From an uncultured Acidobacteriia bacterium (GTDB taxonomy: Bacteria > Acidobacteriota > Terriglobia > Bryobacterales > Bryobacteraceae), in contig CAIKAS010000011.1 of the NCBI GenBank assembly GCA_903825445.1, positions 31,819 to 95,818 on the forward strand: a stretch of DNA of 64,000 nucleotides, written 5' to 3'. How positions within the stretch are numbered: position 1 is the first letter of the stretch; the number at the start of each line of letters is the position of its first letter. Below are positions 52,102 through 61,228 of the stretch, in pieces. Position numbers and translations under genes: made by a program. Under the pieces are notes generated by a model. The model was not told the origin of the DNA. It did no database searches and worked only from the letters and a program-made list of their open reading frames with translations.

Positions 52102-53793
52102 GTGAAGCCGCGCACCGCTGTCGTCCGACTGATTTTCGCTGCTGCCGTCACCGGCCTTGTCCTCTGCACTCCACGACCCGCGCTCGCCCAGTCGCCGCAG
52201 ACGCCCGTCATTCTGATCTCAATCGATACTCTTCGTGCCGACCATCTGAGTTCCTACGGCTACACCCGGATTCATACGCCAAACATCGATTCTCTGGCCG
52301 ATCACGGCACGCTTTTCACACAGGCCGATTGCCAGATCCCATTCACCTTCCCGTCGCACGCGTCGATGATGACCTCTACGTATCCGTTTGAAAATCAGGT
52401 GGAAGAGAATGCGGTGGCGCTGCCGCCGGGCGCGGTGACGCTCGCTTCCGTGCTGCATTCCCACGGCTACAAGACCGCTGCTTTCATTGGAACCGTTTTC
52501 ATGGAAAAGGAGATGGGCCTCGACCAGGGTTTTGAATTCTACGACAGCCCTTTTCACTACGATGCGTTTTCGCCGATGTCCGGCTCAATGTTCCTGGGCG
52601 CGCCACAGGGGAGCGCGAACGCAGGCAAGGACCGGCGCGACGGCGCGCTGGTCGTCCGCAGTGCACGTCAATGGCTCGCGGCCAACAGCACACAACCAGT
52701 GTTCGCGTTCATTCACTTCTTCGATCTGCACAAGCCTTATACCGATGGCTACGACGGACGCCTGGCCTATGTCGACCGCATGATCGGCCTTCTAAAGCAA
52801 ACGCTGGTGCAGACCGGGCTGTGGGACAAGGCGCTAATCATCCTCGTAGCGGACCATGGCGAAAGCCTGGGCGACCACGGCGAATCCAGCCACGGCTATT
52901 TCATCTACGAGAGCACACTTCATGTGCCGCTTATCGTCCATTGGCCCGCTGGTTCGGACAACCATCCGGCCCGGACCACAAACTCTGTCGGTTTGATCGA
53001 CGTCGCTCCGACCGTCCTTGACTTCCTGCACCTCCCCATTCCGTCATCTTTCGAAGGCAATAGTCTGCTGGGGTCGCGGAGCGCGCTCCCCGTGTATGGC
53101 GAAAGCCTGCATGCGCACGATGCGTTCGGGTGGGCACCCTTGCGCAGCCTGCGGGCAGGTTTCTATAAATACGTCGATGCACCCAGGCCAGAACTCTACG
53201 ATCTTCAGGCCGATCCGCACGAACTGGTCAATCTGTATGTCAAGGGGTCTCCGAAAGCCGTCGACTTGCGGAATCAACTGGTAAAACTGCTGGCCCGCTA
53301 CCAGCCAAAGAAACCCGCGCCCTCGCAAGACGCATCACCTGGTGCGCGCGCATTACTGAATTCTCTTGGCTACCTTTCCGCCGGGCCTCATGGACCCGGG
53401 CCGAGTGGCTCCACTGCCGATCCCAAAGACCGTCTGCCCGAGTTCCGCATGTATGAAGATGCCCAGCTATTGCTCTATCACCGGAAGATGACGGAAGCCA
53501 TCGCGACGTTGAAGCAACTGCTGGTGCGTGATCCCCACAACACCATGGCGCGGCGCGACCTGGGCAGCGCTTACACAGAAACCGGCCAGTTCGCCCCGGC
53601 GCGCGCGGCGTTTCAGCAGGTTCTGGCCGTCGCGCCCGAGGACTACATGGCGAACTACGAAATCGGACTGGTTGAGGGACGGCTGGGTTTCCTGAAAGAG
53701 GCGAGGGAGCATCTGGAGACCGCGTGCCGAATCGCACCGGAATCGCAGCAATCACGGCGGGAACTGGACATTGTAAAGGGAAAAATGAATTAG
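52102..53793 (+). CDS. Sulfatase-like hydrolase with TPR tail
   Basis: 563 residues from GTG, signal peptide ~1-30. VILISIDTLRADHLSSYGY gives the metal Asp pair. The nucleophile region reads IPFTFPSHASMMTS instead of C/S-x-P-x-R, so the formylglycine of true sulfatases cannot form; Thr or Ser would act directly. VADHGESLGDHGESSHGYFIYE provides metal ligands. After ~420 two to three TPRs follow (AIATLKQLLVRDPHNTMARRDLGSAYTETGQF). It is divergent from the two-phosphatase operon, so three superfamily members lie side by side. Probably a periplasmic phosphoester or phosphoglycan hydrolase. Confidence 0.85.
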   Translation: MKPRTAVVRLIFAAAVTGLVLCTPRPALAQSPQTPVILISIDTLRADHLSSYGYTRIHTPNIDSLADHGTLFTQADCQIPFTFPSHASMMTSTYPFENQVEENAVALPPGAVTLASVLHSHGYKTAAFIGTVFMEKEMGLDQGFEFYDSPFHYDAFSPMSGSMFLGAPQGSANAGKDRRDGALVVRSARQWLAANSTQPVFAFIHFFDLHKPYTDGYDGRLAYVDRMIGLLKQTLVQTGLWDKALIILVADHGESLGDHGESSHGYFIYESTLHVPLIVHWPAGSDNHPARTTNSVGLIDVAPTVLDFLHLPIPSSFEGNSLLGSRSALPVYGESLHAHDAFGWAPLRSLRAGFYKYVDAPRPELYDLQADPHELVNLYVKGSPKAVDLRNQLVKLLARYQPKKPAPSQDASPGARALLNSLGYLSAGPHGPGPSGSTADPKDRLPEFRMYEDAQLLLYHRKMTEAIATLKQLLVRDPHNTMARRDLGSAYTETGQFAPARAAFQQVLAVAPEDYMANYEIGLVEGRLGFLKEAREHLETACRIAPESQQSRRELDIVKGKMN

Positions 53794-53892
53794 CCGGGGA
53801 CCCTGCCCGCCCGTCTGATGAAACCCGATTTCACCCCTGCGCGTCTGAGTTACACTAGAGTTAGTCGAATTTCCATAGAGGACGTGCCAGGT

Positions 53893-55599
53893 ATGAGTAC
53901 AAAATTCCCGTTGATCCCGGCCGCAGGTCTGGCCCTGCTGCTTGCGGTTACCCCGTCGCCCGCCCAGTCTCCGGCGCCAACCACCACGCCCACCCCGACC
54001 GCCGCACAGAAACCTGCGGCAGCCAAGAAGGATACAGTCGCTAAACCACTCACTCCGAAGCAGTTGAAGGCCAAGGAAGAGGCGCTGAAGAAGGAGTTAA
54101 TGACTCCTTACAAGAAGTGGATGGACGAAGACGTCCTCTACATCATTTCCGACGAAGAACGGAAAGCCTTCAAGCAGTTGAATACCGACGAAGAGCGCGA
54201 GCAGTTCGTGGAACAGTTCTGGCTGCGCCGCGACCCCACGCCGGACACCGAAGAGAACGAATTCAAGGAAGAGCATTATCGCCGTATCGCCTACGCCAAC
54301 GAGCACTTCGCGTCTGGCATTCCCGGCTGGAGAACGGATCGCGGCAGAATTTACATTCAGTACGGTGCTCCGGATGAAATCGAAGCCCACTCTTCAGGCG
54401 GCTCCTACAATCGCCCGATGTCCGAAGGTGGCGGCGAAACCGAAACGTATCCGTTTGAACAGTGGCGCTACCGCTATATCGACGGCGTCGGCCAGAACAT
54501 CATTCTGGAATTCGTGGACAAGACCATGTCCGGCGAATACCGTATGACCATGGATCCTTCTGAAAAGGACGCGCTGCTCAACGTTCCCAACGCCGGCCTC
54601 ACGCTTTACGAACAGGAGGGCCTCTCCACCAAGACAGATCGTTTTAACCGCACTGACGGCACACACCTCGGCGTTCCGGATCAGTACATGAACCAGAGCA
54701 TGAACGAGTTCAACCGCATGTCGCAGTTCTTCAAGATGCAGGAACCGCCGGCGGTGAAGTTCAAGGATCTGGAATCGGCCATTACATCGCGCATCACGTA
54801 CAACATCCTGCCGATGCTGTATCACATCGACTATCTGCGCGTCACCGAATCCACCGTCGTCGCGAATATCACTATTCAGTTTGACAACCACGACCTGCAG
54901 TTCACGCAGCGCGACGGCGTCGACAAGGCAGTCATCAATATTTTTGGTCGCGTCACTTCGCTGACCAGGCGCCCGATCACGACTTTCGAGCCGACCCTCG
55001 AAGTCATCTCACCGCTCGACATGCTGGATAAAACTAAGGACCTGAAACAGGTCTATCAGCAATCCGTGCCTCTGGCTCCAGGCAGGTATCACCTCAATAT
55101 CGTGGCCAAGGACATTATGTCCGGGAACGTCAACAACCTCGAAATGGCCCTCGACGTACCACATTTCTCAGATGACCGTCTTGCATCGAGCAGCCTGATT
55201 TTGGCTGACACTATAGAAAAACTGCCGACCAAGAGCATCGGCGGGACTATGTTTGCGATCGGTGATACCAAGGTTCGTCCGCGTATGGGCGAAAAGTTCA
55301 CTACCGACCAAAAAATGGGCGTCTACGTGCAGTTTTACAACTTCGCGCCCGAGGAAAAAACAAACAAGCCGGATGGCTCGATCGAATACATTGTGAGTAA
55401 GGTAGGCTCGACCGAAAATTTGATCGACGTCACCGAGGACCTGACGGCGATCCAGTATGCATCAGCCAATCAGGTGACAGTACAGAAGCTGTTGCCTCTC
55501 AGCGCGCTGGGACCGGGGACTTATACCCTGAAAGTGAAGGCCACGGACCGGCGTGCGAATCAGACGGTCGAACAGAAGTCGAATTTTATTGTAAACTGA
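53893..55599 (+). CDS. GWxTD domain-containing exported protein
   Basis: 568 residues from ATG 53893, which begins the signal peptide (STKFPLIPAAGLALLLAVTPSPAQS); the upstream start 53818 would add 25 non-signal residues. A Pro/Thr/Lys linker (~25-60) leads to the GWxTD domain: ~120-210 with EEREQFVEQFWLRRDPTP and IPGWRTDRGRIYIQYGAPDEIE. The C-terminal half is beta-rich. The GWxTD family is frequent in Acidobacteria and its role is unknown; periplasmic or surface location inferred. The outer-membrane barrel gene follows 81 bp later. Confidence 0.88.
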   Translation: MSTKFPLIPAAGLALLLAVTPSPAQSPAPTTTPTPTAAQKPAAAKKDTVAKPLTPKQLKAKEEALKKELMTPYKKWMDEDVLYIISDEERKAFKQLNTDEEREQFVEQFWLRRDPTPDTEENEFKEEHYRRIAYANEHFASGIPGWRTDRGRIYIQYGAPDEIEAHSSGGSYNRPMSEGGGETETYPFEQWRYRYIDGVGQNIILEFVDKTMSGEYRMTMDPSEKDALLNVPNAGLTLYEQEGLSTKTDRFNRTDGTHLGVPDQYMNQSMNEFNRMSQFFKMQEPPAVKFKDLESAITSRITYNILPMLYHIDYLRVTESTVVANITIQFDNHDLQFTQRDGVDKAVINIFGRVTSLTRRPITTFEPTLEVISPLDMLDKTKDLKQVYQQSVPLAPGRYHLNIVAKDIMSGNVNNLEMALDVPHFSDDRLASSSLILADTIEKLPTKSIGGTMFAIGDTKVRPRMGEKFTTDQKMGVYVQFYNFAPEEKTNKPDGSIEYIVSKVGSTENLIDVTEDLTAIQYASANQVTVQKLLPLSALGPGTYTLKVKATDRRANQTVEQKSNFIVN

Positions 55600-55680
55600 C
55601 AGGAGCCGAGTTTTGGCTTCCTTTCCCCCCGAGGGGTGAAGCGAGTCCGGCGGGTTTGAGCAAGCGGGAGCCGAGCTGGT

Positions 55681-57573
55681 ATGGGTAGAACTGGTTTGCG
55701 GAAAGCTGGTTTGCATAACACGGGGAAGGACGAACGCCGGATTCACCTCTGGTCTGTACTGAGGCGAATCGCACCGGTCACAGCCCTGCTCTCTCTGACG
55801 GTAATGCCTTTCACCATGCTGCGGGCCGCGCCTCCGGTGCGCTTTGCGGGAGCTCTAAGCGGCTTGGTTCTGGATTCCTTCGGCAAGCCACAGCCCGGCG
55901 CCATAGTATCTCTTTTCAACCAGCAGGAACGCCTGCTCCAAAGAAGCTATACCGACATCTCAGGCAATTTCTCCTTCGGAGAACTTCTCCCGGATCTCTA
56001 TTCAATTCAGGTTTCTCGTGTAAGCTTTGTGCCTGCGGCGAGAGACCACGTGCAGGTACGGCCCGGCATGCGGAGCCTCCTGGAAGTCAGCCTTTCGAAG
56101 ATGTTCAGCTCGATTCAGGTGGTTTCCACAGTCCCGGTGCCCGGCGGCATTATGAGCGACGACTGGAAATGGACGCTGCGCGCGGATTCCTCCCTCCGCC
56201 CCATCTTGCGCCTGCTCCCCACCGCCTCCCCATCGACGGACCCGGCGGATGTCGCCGCGCTCAGCGGCAGAACCGCCGTATTCCACGACTCCAGCGCACT
56301 GCTCAAAATCTCCGCGACGGACACCGCCCTGACTGATGCCTCGGCGGATGAAGCCGATCTCGGTACGCAGTTTGCTTTCGCGACCTCGGTCTACGGCAAC
56401 AATCGGGTGCGCGTGAGTGGCGACCTTGGCTATACAGCGGCGACCGGTCAGCCCGCCGCGGCCATCCGCACTACTTACAGCCGAACCCTTGCCGGCGATA
56501 CACCTTCGGTCTCCGTGACCATGCGTCAGATGAACGCCGCAACGCGTGTAGGCCAGATTTCCGCGGGTACCGCGGGTGAGAATTCGCTTCCGACTCTTCG
56601 GACGCTCTCACTGAGCGTACGGGATAAGACCCGGCTCAACGAGGCGGCCACGCTCGAGTATGGTTCCGAACTTGACACGATCACCTTTCTCGATCGGCTG
56701 CAGTATTTCAGCCCCTGGGCTAAATTGACCTACGCATTGCCACACGGTCAGCTGGATCTGATTTTCACCTCGGGCAACGCCCGCCCGGGTCTGGATGCGC
56801 GCGCTCCGCGCGTCACTGCGGACGATGACGGACTACAAAATGAACTGGCTGCAGTTGCCATGATGCCGCGTCTCAGCGAGATGAATGGTCATATCAAGGT
56901 TCAGCGGGGTGACGACTACGAAATCGGCTACTCCGACGTACTGGGCGGCATCGAATTGAGAGCTTCCGGCTACCACCAGTACATTTCGAACGCGACGCTG
57001 ATGATTGCGAATCCGGACCCGGCTCTGTTCAGCGGCGATCTTCTGCCTTCTATGTTCTCCTCGAGCGCGCTGTTCGACGCTGGGAATATTTCGACCTCCG
57101 GCTACACTCTGTCGGCGACGCGTAACATTACCCCGAATCACCAGTTCACCGTGGCGTACGGCACGCTCGGCGTCATGATCCCAGGTGCGGGCATGGCGAT
57201 CTTTCCAAATGCCGAAAGCCTGCGCGAGGCCATCACCACGTCCACGCGCCAGGCCGTCACCTACAGATCCTCCGGCACCGTGAAGCACCTTGGTACGCGC
57301 TATGCCGTGAGCTACCAGTCGGCCGACCTGAAGTCAGCCGTGCCAATGGCGTCGTTCTCCACGCAACCCGACCGCGTGGAACCTGGACTCAATGTCGCCA
57401 TCCGCCAGCCCATTCCCTTCTTTACCGGTGCGCTCGGACATCTGGAAGCTACCGCTGAGATCCGCAATATCCTGGCGCAGGGCTATCTGCCGCTCTCGCT
57501 GACCGATGGCAAACAGATCCTGGTTGTCAACACGCCGCGCGTCTTCCGCGGTGGCCTCGCCTTCGTTTTCTGA
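55681..57573 (+). CDS. Outer-membrane beta-barrel protein with carboxypeptidase-regulatory-like domain
   Basis: 630 residues. A signal-like segment lies at ~28-50 (RRIAPVTALLSLTVMPFTMLRAAPP). Residues ~55-140 are a carboxypeptidase-regulatory-like fold (ALSGLVLDSFGKPQPGAIVSLFNQQERLLQRSYTDISGNFSFGELLPDLYSIQVS). The rest alternates strands and turns and ends in GGLAFVF, a terminal Phe typical of outer-membrane barrels. Unlike the large TonB-dependent carboxypeptidase-regulatory receptors of Acidobacteria (about 1000 residues), no plug domain is evident. Next gene starts 4 nt later. Confidence 0.78.
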   Translation: MGRTGLRKAGLHNTGKDERRIHLWSVLRRIAPVTALLSLTVMPFTMLRAAPPVRFAGALSGLVLDSFGKPQPGAIVSLFNQQERLLQRSYTDISGNFSFGELLPDLYSIQVSRVSFVPAARDHVQVRPGMRSLLEVSLSKMFSSIQVVSTVPVPGGIMSDDWKWTLRADSSLRPILRLLPTASPSTDPADVAALSGRTAVFHDSSALLKISATDTALTDASADEADLGTQFAFATSVYGNNRVRVSGDLGYTAATGQPAAAIRTTYSRTLAGDTPSVSVTMRQMNAATRVGQISAGTAGENSLPTLRTLSLSVRDKTRLNEAATLEYGSELDTITFLDRLQYFSPWAKLTYALPHGQLDLIFTSGNARPGLDARAPRVTADDDGLQNELAAVAMMPRLSEMNGHIKVQRGDDYEIGYSDVLGGIELRASGYHQYISNATLMIANPDPALFSGDLLPSMFSSSALFDAGNISTSGYTLSATRNITPNHQFTVAYGTLGVMIPGAGMAIFPNAESLREAITTSTRQAVTYRSSGTVKHLGTRYAVSYQSADLKSAVPMASFSTQPDRVEPGLNVAIRQPIPFFTGALGHLEATAEIRNILAQGYLPLSLTDGKQILVVNTPRVFRGGLAFVF

Positions 57574-57577
57574 CCCA

Positions 57578-58135
57578 ATGAATCGTCTGGCGCTTTTCGC
57601 CCTGGGCGTTGTCCTTCATCCTTCCCTCAGCATTCGTGACGTAGACGGCGTTCGCCGCCAGCCCCTCAAAGTGGAACCCGGGCACCTTTCCGCCGTGATT
57701 TTCGTGGCAAGCGATTGCCCCATATCCAACTACTACTCGCACGAAATTCGACGAATCTGTGACACATACGCCCCGCGTGGTCTCGACTGCGCGCTGGTCT
57801 ATACGGACCCCGCAATCAAGAACGAGGCCGCAGCCAAACATGCCCACGACTATGGCCACGGAAGCTACCCCAAACTAGTCGATCGGGATCGTGCGCTGGT
57901 CGAAGCAACCGGCGCGACAATTACCCCGGAGGTGGTACTCATTCGCCCCGACGAATCTATTGCGTATCGCGGTCGCATCGATAACTATTATGCGGATCTG
58001 ACAAAGCCCCGGACGAAGGTCACGGAACACGACTGGATCGACGCGCTGGATGCGATACTCGCCGGAAAACCCGTAGCCAAACCCGAAGTCCCTGCAGTCG
58101 GCTGTTATATCCCGGACAAAAAATTCTACCGTTGA
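57578..58135 (+). CDS. Redoxin (AhpC/TSA-like thioredoxin fold) protein
   Basis: 185 residues from ATG 57578, 4 nt after the barrel gene. SAVIFVASDCPISNYYSHEIRRICDTYAPRGLDCALVYTD resembles peroxiredoxin/ResA-like proteins, with Cys50 in SDCPISN as the likely active thiol but no CxxC pair. ITPEVVLIRPDESIAYRGRIDNYYADLTKPR is the cis-Pro and C-terminal part. A weak signal peptide (LALFALGVVLHPS). It may reduce or sense thiols in the periplasm. Converges on the PDZ gene. Confidence 0.82.
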   Translation: MNRLALFALGVVLHPSLSIRDVDGVRRQPLKVEPGHLSAVIFVASDCPISNYYSHEIRRICDTYAPRGLDCALVYTDPAIKNEAAAKHAHDYGHGSYPKLVDRDRALVEATGATITPEVVLIRPDESIAYRGRIDNYYADLTKPRTKVTEHDWIDALDAILAGKPVAKPEVPAVGCYIPDKKFYR

Positions 58136-58148
58136 AGGATGGCGCCCG

Positions 58149-58937
58149 TTAGTTAAATCCGTCGCGTTCCAAATCAGACGGTCGGTTCCACGCCACTTCC
58201 AGGCTCAGCGTCATTTCTTTCTTATTTCGGACTACCGTGAACACCGCAGCCTTCTTTGCCTGCCGCACTGCACCCACAATCTCGCGCGGACTTGCCACCG
58301 GCATTCCGTTCACCTTGATCACCACATCCCCGGCCTTTAGCCCCGCGCGCTCCGCCGGAGTTTTCTCCATCACAGACCGCACCAGAACGCCCTCGTGCAC
58401 GCCGAAGAACTCGGCTAGTTGGGGCGTCAGAGATTCGCACTCGAAACCAACCCTCGGAGTGTCGGCAGCGATCATTTCCTGAATCGTCTCCGCCGAAAGA
58501 GGCCCCATCGGTACTGCGGGAATCATGATCCCCTGCGACGGTCCGTTCAGCGGCAGATCGGTGGGCCGTACCCCCAGCGTCACCGCCATATTGAGTTTCG
58601 CCCCGTTCCGCAACACCGTAAGGCTCACCTTCGTCCCCGGCGACTTGCTGATGATGGAATTCGTGAACTGAGCCGTGCTCTCAATCTTCTGCCCGTCGAA
58701 CTCCACAATCACATCCTTCTTGCGAATCCCCGCCCTTGCCGCCGGCGCATCTTCCGTCACCGTCTCCACTTCCGCTCCGGTGTTGTCCGGCAGATCCTGC
58801 ACTCCCACGCCCAGATACCCCGAAGACACCTGCAGATTCGCCGAACGGGGCCGTTGCTTCCCGCTGGTTTGCGCGTAACCAACAATGGCCAGCGCCGCCA
58901 GTATGATGCACATCAGTCCCGTCTTCTTCCAAAACAT
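58149..58937 (-). CDS. Exported protein with two PDZ domains
   Basis: 262 residues, signal peptide ~1-22 (LMCIILAALAIVGYAQ). First PDZ ~38-125 (GYLGVGVQDLPDNTGAEVETVTEDAPAARAGIRKKDVIVEFDGQKI), second ~165-250 (GVLVRSVMEKTPAERAGLKAGDVVIKVNGMPVASPREIVGAV). No protease domain precedes them, so it is not DegP/HtrA itself; it may present ligands or act as adaptor for a periplasmic protease. It lies 76 bp downstream of the anti-sigma gene on the same strand, thus possibly part of that sigma unit. Confidence 0.88.
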   Translation of the reverse strand: MFWKKTGLMCIILAALAIVGYAQTSGKQRPRSANLQVSSGYLGVGVQDLPDNTGAEVETVTEDAPAARAGIRKKDVIVEFDGQKIESTAQFTNSIISKSPGTKVSLTVLRNGAKLNMAVTLGVRPTDLPLNGPSQGIMIPAVPMGPLSAETIQEMIAADTPRVGFECESLTPQLAEFFGVHEGVLVRSVMEKTPAERAGLKAGDVVIKVNGMPVASPREIVGAVRQAKKAAVFTVVRNKKEMTLSLEVAWNRPSDLERDGFN

Positions 58938-59013
58938 CTCGATCTCCTCGTGAATTTTATACAGCCCGAAATACTACTCTTTCGGGAGTCCGCCTTTACA
59001 GACGCCAACCAGA

Positions 59014-59958
59014 TCAGTACGTTCCGTCTGACGCCTTCAGTTGCGTCAGCAATTGCGTAATCTGGGCACGCACACGTGCGTTGTCTTCCTTCTGCACCAC
59101 ATTCTGCAACACTCCAACCAGCGAATCGTCGTGATGGGCTGCCAGCAGGTCGATTGCCTGCCCGCGGACACCCGCGTCGTCGTCCTTCTGCAGCACATTC
59201 GCCAACGCGTTGCGCACCACTGGATCGGTGGCAAACTGCTTCAGGCCATCCAGCGCTTTGAGGCGGACACTCGCACTCGGATCGTGTTCCAGCGCGCCCA
59301 GCAGAGCCTGCCGCACCTGCTCGGAATCTGCGCCATTCGCCGGCGCCTCGTGCAAAATCTGAATCGATTTCAACCGCACATTCGGATTTGAACCGTCCGT
59401 GACACCATTCACCAGCAGTTCCTGGATATGCGGATCCTGGATCGCGCCGGAGACAACATGCCGCCGCACCTCATCCACCGAAATCTGCACCTGCCCGGAA
59501 GCGTCCGGCTCCACGGAACGTACGCTCGAAAACAGCGGCTCCGCCAGCGCCGCGCGTACGCCGCCAAACTTCTCAGGCGTGTACCGCGCCCCGAAAAAGC
59601 CCAGCGCCACCAGCGCCAGCGCGCCTACCGGAACCCGAAACGGAATGTGCACCTGCGAAAGCTCCCGCAGATATTCCATCGCCTGATGCCAGCCACGCCA
59701 TCCCGCGCCGCGCCCCGCTTCCGCCACCGCTTGCTGACGGATCGCCGCGCTCAGTTCCGAACGGCATCGCACCAGCAACCCGCTATCCACCGGCACATCC
59801 CGTTCATCCAGAATCTCCAGAAACTTCCGATGCTTCGCCAGTTCCGCCCTGCAAGCTGCGCAATCGGCCAGATGCGACTCCACCGCTTCCTCAACTTCAG
59901 AAGCGATCTCGCCGTAGCAATAATTTGGGATTTCCTGAGTAACTTCCGTGCAGTTCAT
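59014..59958 (-). CDS. Anti-sigma factor (zinc finger) with C-terminal HEAT repeats
   Basis: 314 residues. The N-terminus holds a ZAS zinc motif His29-x3-Cys33-x2-Cys36 (HLADCAAC) with an upstream Cys3. One membrane helix lies at ~108-125 (VPVGALALVALGFFGAR). Beyond it, ~170-305 is a run of HEAT-like repeats (DPSASVRLKALDGLKQFATDPVVRNALANVLQKDDDAGVRGQAIDLLAAHHDDSLVGVLQNVVQKEDNARVRAQI). Start overlaps the sigma-factor stop (ATGA). The cytoplasmic part would hold the sigma factor and the periplasmic HEAT part could sense a partner protein. Confidence 0.88.
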   Translation of the reverse strand: MNCTEVTQEIPNYCYGEIASEVEEAVESHLADCAACRAELAKHRKFLEILDERDVPVDSGLLVRCRSELSAAIRQQAVAEAGRGAGWRGWHQAMEYLRELSQVHIPFRVPVGALALVALGFFGARYTPEKFGGVRAALAEPLFSSVRSVEPDASGQVQISVDEVRRHVVSGAIQDPHIQELLVNGVTDGSNPNVRLKSIQILHEAPANGADSEQVRQALLGALEHDPSASVRLKALDGLKQFATDPVVRNALANVLQKDDDAGVRGQAIDLLAAHHDDSLVGVLQNVVQKEDNARVRAQITQLLTQLKASDGTY

Positions 59959-60566
59959 ACAAATGTTTCCAGACTCATTCTCATCTTTTGTGTCGCGCGA
60001 AACAGGCAGTTTTTTGCCGCCTCTTCCGTAGTCCCGATCATGTCCCCGATCGCCCGCAGTCGCAGCCCTTCATAATGCCGCAACTCGAAAACCATGCGCT
60101 CTCTCGGCGTCAGGCCCGCCAGCGCCCTGGCGATACCGCCAGAAAGCTCGGTGTTCCACGTTTGCCGCTCGGGATCGGAGTGCGCACTCTCTTCGCGTAC
60201 CTGCGAAACGCGATCCACCGGACCATCCGCCGTCTCCACCGTAGTCGATTCTTCCTTACGTACCTTGCGTCGCCGCAGATGGTCCAGACAGATGTTGGTC
60301 ACAATCCGGTAGAGCCATGTGTGGAACGCGCAATCGAACCGAAATGAATTCAGGTTCCGATAGACCTTCAGGAATGCTTCCTGGTAGACGTCCCGCGCCT
60401 CATCCGGCGAGCGCAGTATATTCGTGGCGATGCGCAGCACGTTTTGGTCGTACTCCCGCACCAGCCGCTCGAAAGCGTCCTGATCGCCACTCTGAGCTGC
60501 CCTGATCAGGCCTGATTCATCTAAAGGCGCTGCCAATCCGGCTACCATTTCCGCGGCCTGGTACAT
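59955..60566 (-). CDS. ECF-type RNA polymerase sigma factor
   Basis: 203 residues from ATG 60566, chosen for GAGGGAG 5 nt upstream; ATG or GTG further up to 60623 would add 19 residues with no ribosome site. Region 2 YDQNVLRIATNILRSPDEARDVYQEAFLKVYRNLNSFRFDCAFHTWLYRIVTNICLDHLRR and region 4 LTPRERMVFELRHYEGLRLRAIGDMIGTTEEAAKNCLFRATQKMR are complete; it belongs near the RpoE-like ECF groups paired with ZAS anti-sigma factors. Cotranslated with the HEAT anti-sigma factor. Confidence 0.94.
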   Translation of the reverse strand: MYQAAEMVAGLAAPLDESGLIRAAQSGDQDAFERLVREYDQNVLRIATNILRSPDEARDVYQEAFLKVYRNLNSFRFDCAFHTWLYRIVTNICLDHLRRRKVRKEESTTVETADGPVDRVSQVREESAHSDPERQTWNTELSGGIARALAGLTPRERMVFELRHYEGLRLRAIGDMIGTTEEAAKNCLFRATQKMRMSLETFV

Positions 60567-60736
60567 CTTTGCTCCCTCTTGCAATGGGGCATCCTCTGAC
60601 ATCGTTCCCGTTCCGCCAGGCATCTCGCCCCGGCTCGACGGGTATCGGCCAAAGCATCTCCTGTTTAGGGTAGACGCGCCGTCGTGAGAATTGTCACTAC
60701 CGGAACCCGCCGGCGGCCGCCAGCAAGAAGCAGATT

Positions 60737-60772
60737 CCGTATATCGCCGCTTTGTATATCCTTGATATACGG
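60737..60772. promoter_or_regulatory. GTATATC/GATATAC operator cluster
   Basis: GTATATC-CTT-GATATAC (60754-60770) is a perfect 7-bp dyad with a 3-bp spacer. An additional CCGTATATC (60737-60745) is the inverse of the GATATACGG at 60764-60772. The cluster lies between the divergent sigma and MmcQ/YjbR genes. Dyads of this type suit small winged-helix or TetR/PadR-like dimers; no such regulator is in the window. Confidence 0.5.
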
Positions 60773-60797
60773 TAGCTTATTCTGAGAGGTTCAGGAA

Positions 60798-61142
60798 GTG
60801 ACGGTTGACCGCATCCGGGCTGTTTGTCTCAAATTCCCCCACGCCACAGAGCAGATTCAGTGGGCTGATGACCTTGTCTTCAAAGTCGGCGGCAAAATGT
60901 TCGCCGTCGTCGGACTCACCGCGGGAGCTGCGAGCCTGGCCTTCAAATGCACCCCGGAAGAGTTCGCCCTCCTCATCGAACAGGAAGGTATCATACCCGC
61001 TCCGTACCTCGCCCGCGCACACTGGGTCAAGCTAGCCTCCCCGGATGCCCTGCGTCCGGCGGAACTCTCCAGCCGCCTCCGCCAGTCCTACGATCTCGTC
61101 TTTGCCGGTTTGCCCAAAAAGCTGCGGCTGACGCTGGCATGA
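60798..61142 (+). CDS. MmcQ/YjbR family protein
   Basis: 114 residues from GTG, with GAGAGG 8 nt upstream. IRAVCLKFPHATEQIQWADDLVFKVGGKMFAVVGL...LAFKCTPEEFALLIEQEGIIPAPYLARAHWVKL...LRQSYDLVFAGLPKK is the full-length family pattern (CyaY-like fold, sometimes called DNA-binding). Biochemical role unproven. aceE starts 104 bp downstream on the same strand. Confidence 0.92.
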   Translation: MTVDRIRAVCLKFPHATEQIQWADDLVFKVGGKMFAVVGLTAGAASLAFKCTPEEFALLIEQEGIIPAPYLARAHWVKLASPDALRPAELSSRLRQSYDLVFAGLPKKLRLTLA

Positions 61143-61228
61143 ATCAGTGGTCCCCGGCCCTGTCGCCCGGATCGCAGTTTGCCGCCAAAAGTCGTCCGCC
61201 ACAGCCCCGTCCGAATTGGCCCATCGCC

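Noticed and set aside
52102..53793. True sulfatase
   Set aside because: The C/S-x-P-x-R signature needed for formylglycine is replaced by TFPSHAS, so the broader superfamily call is used.
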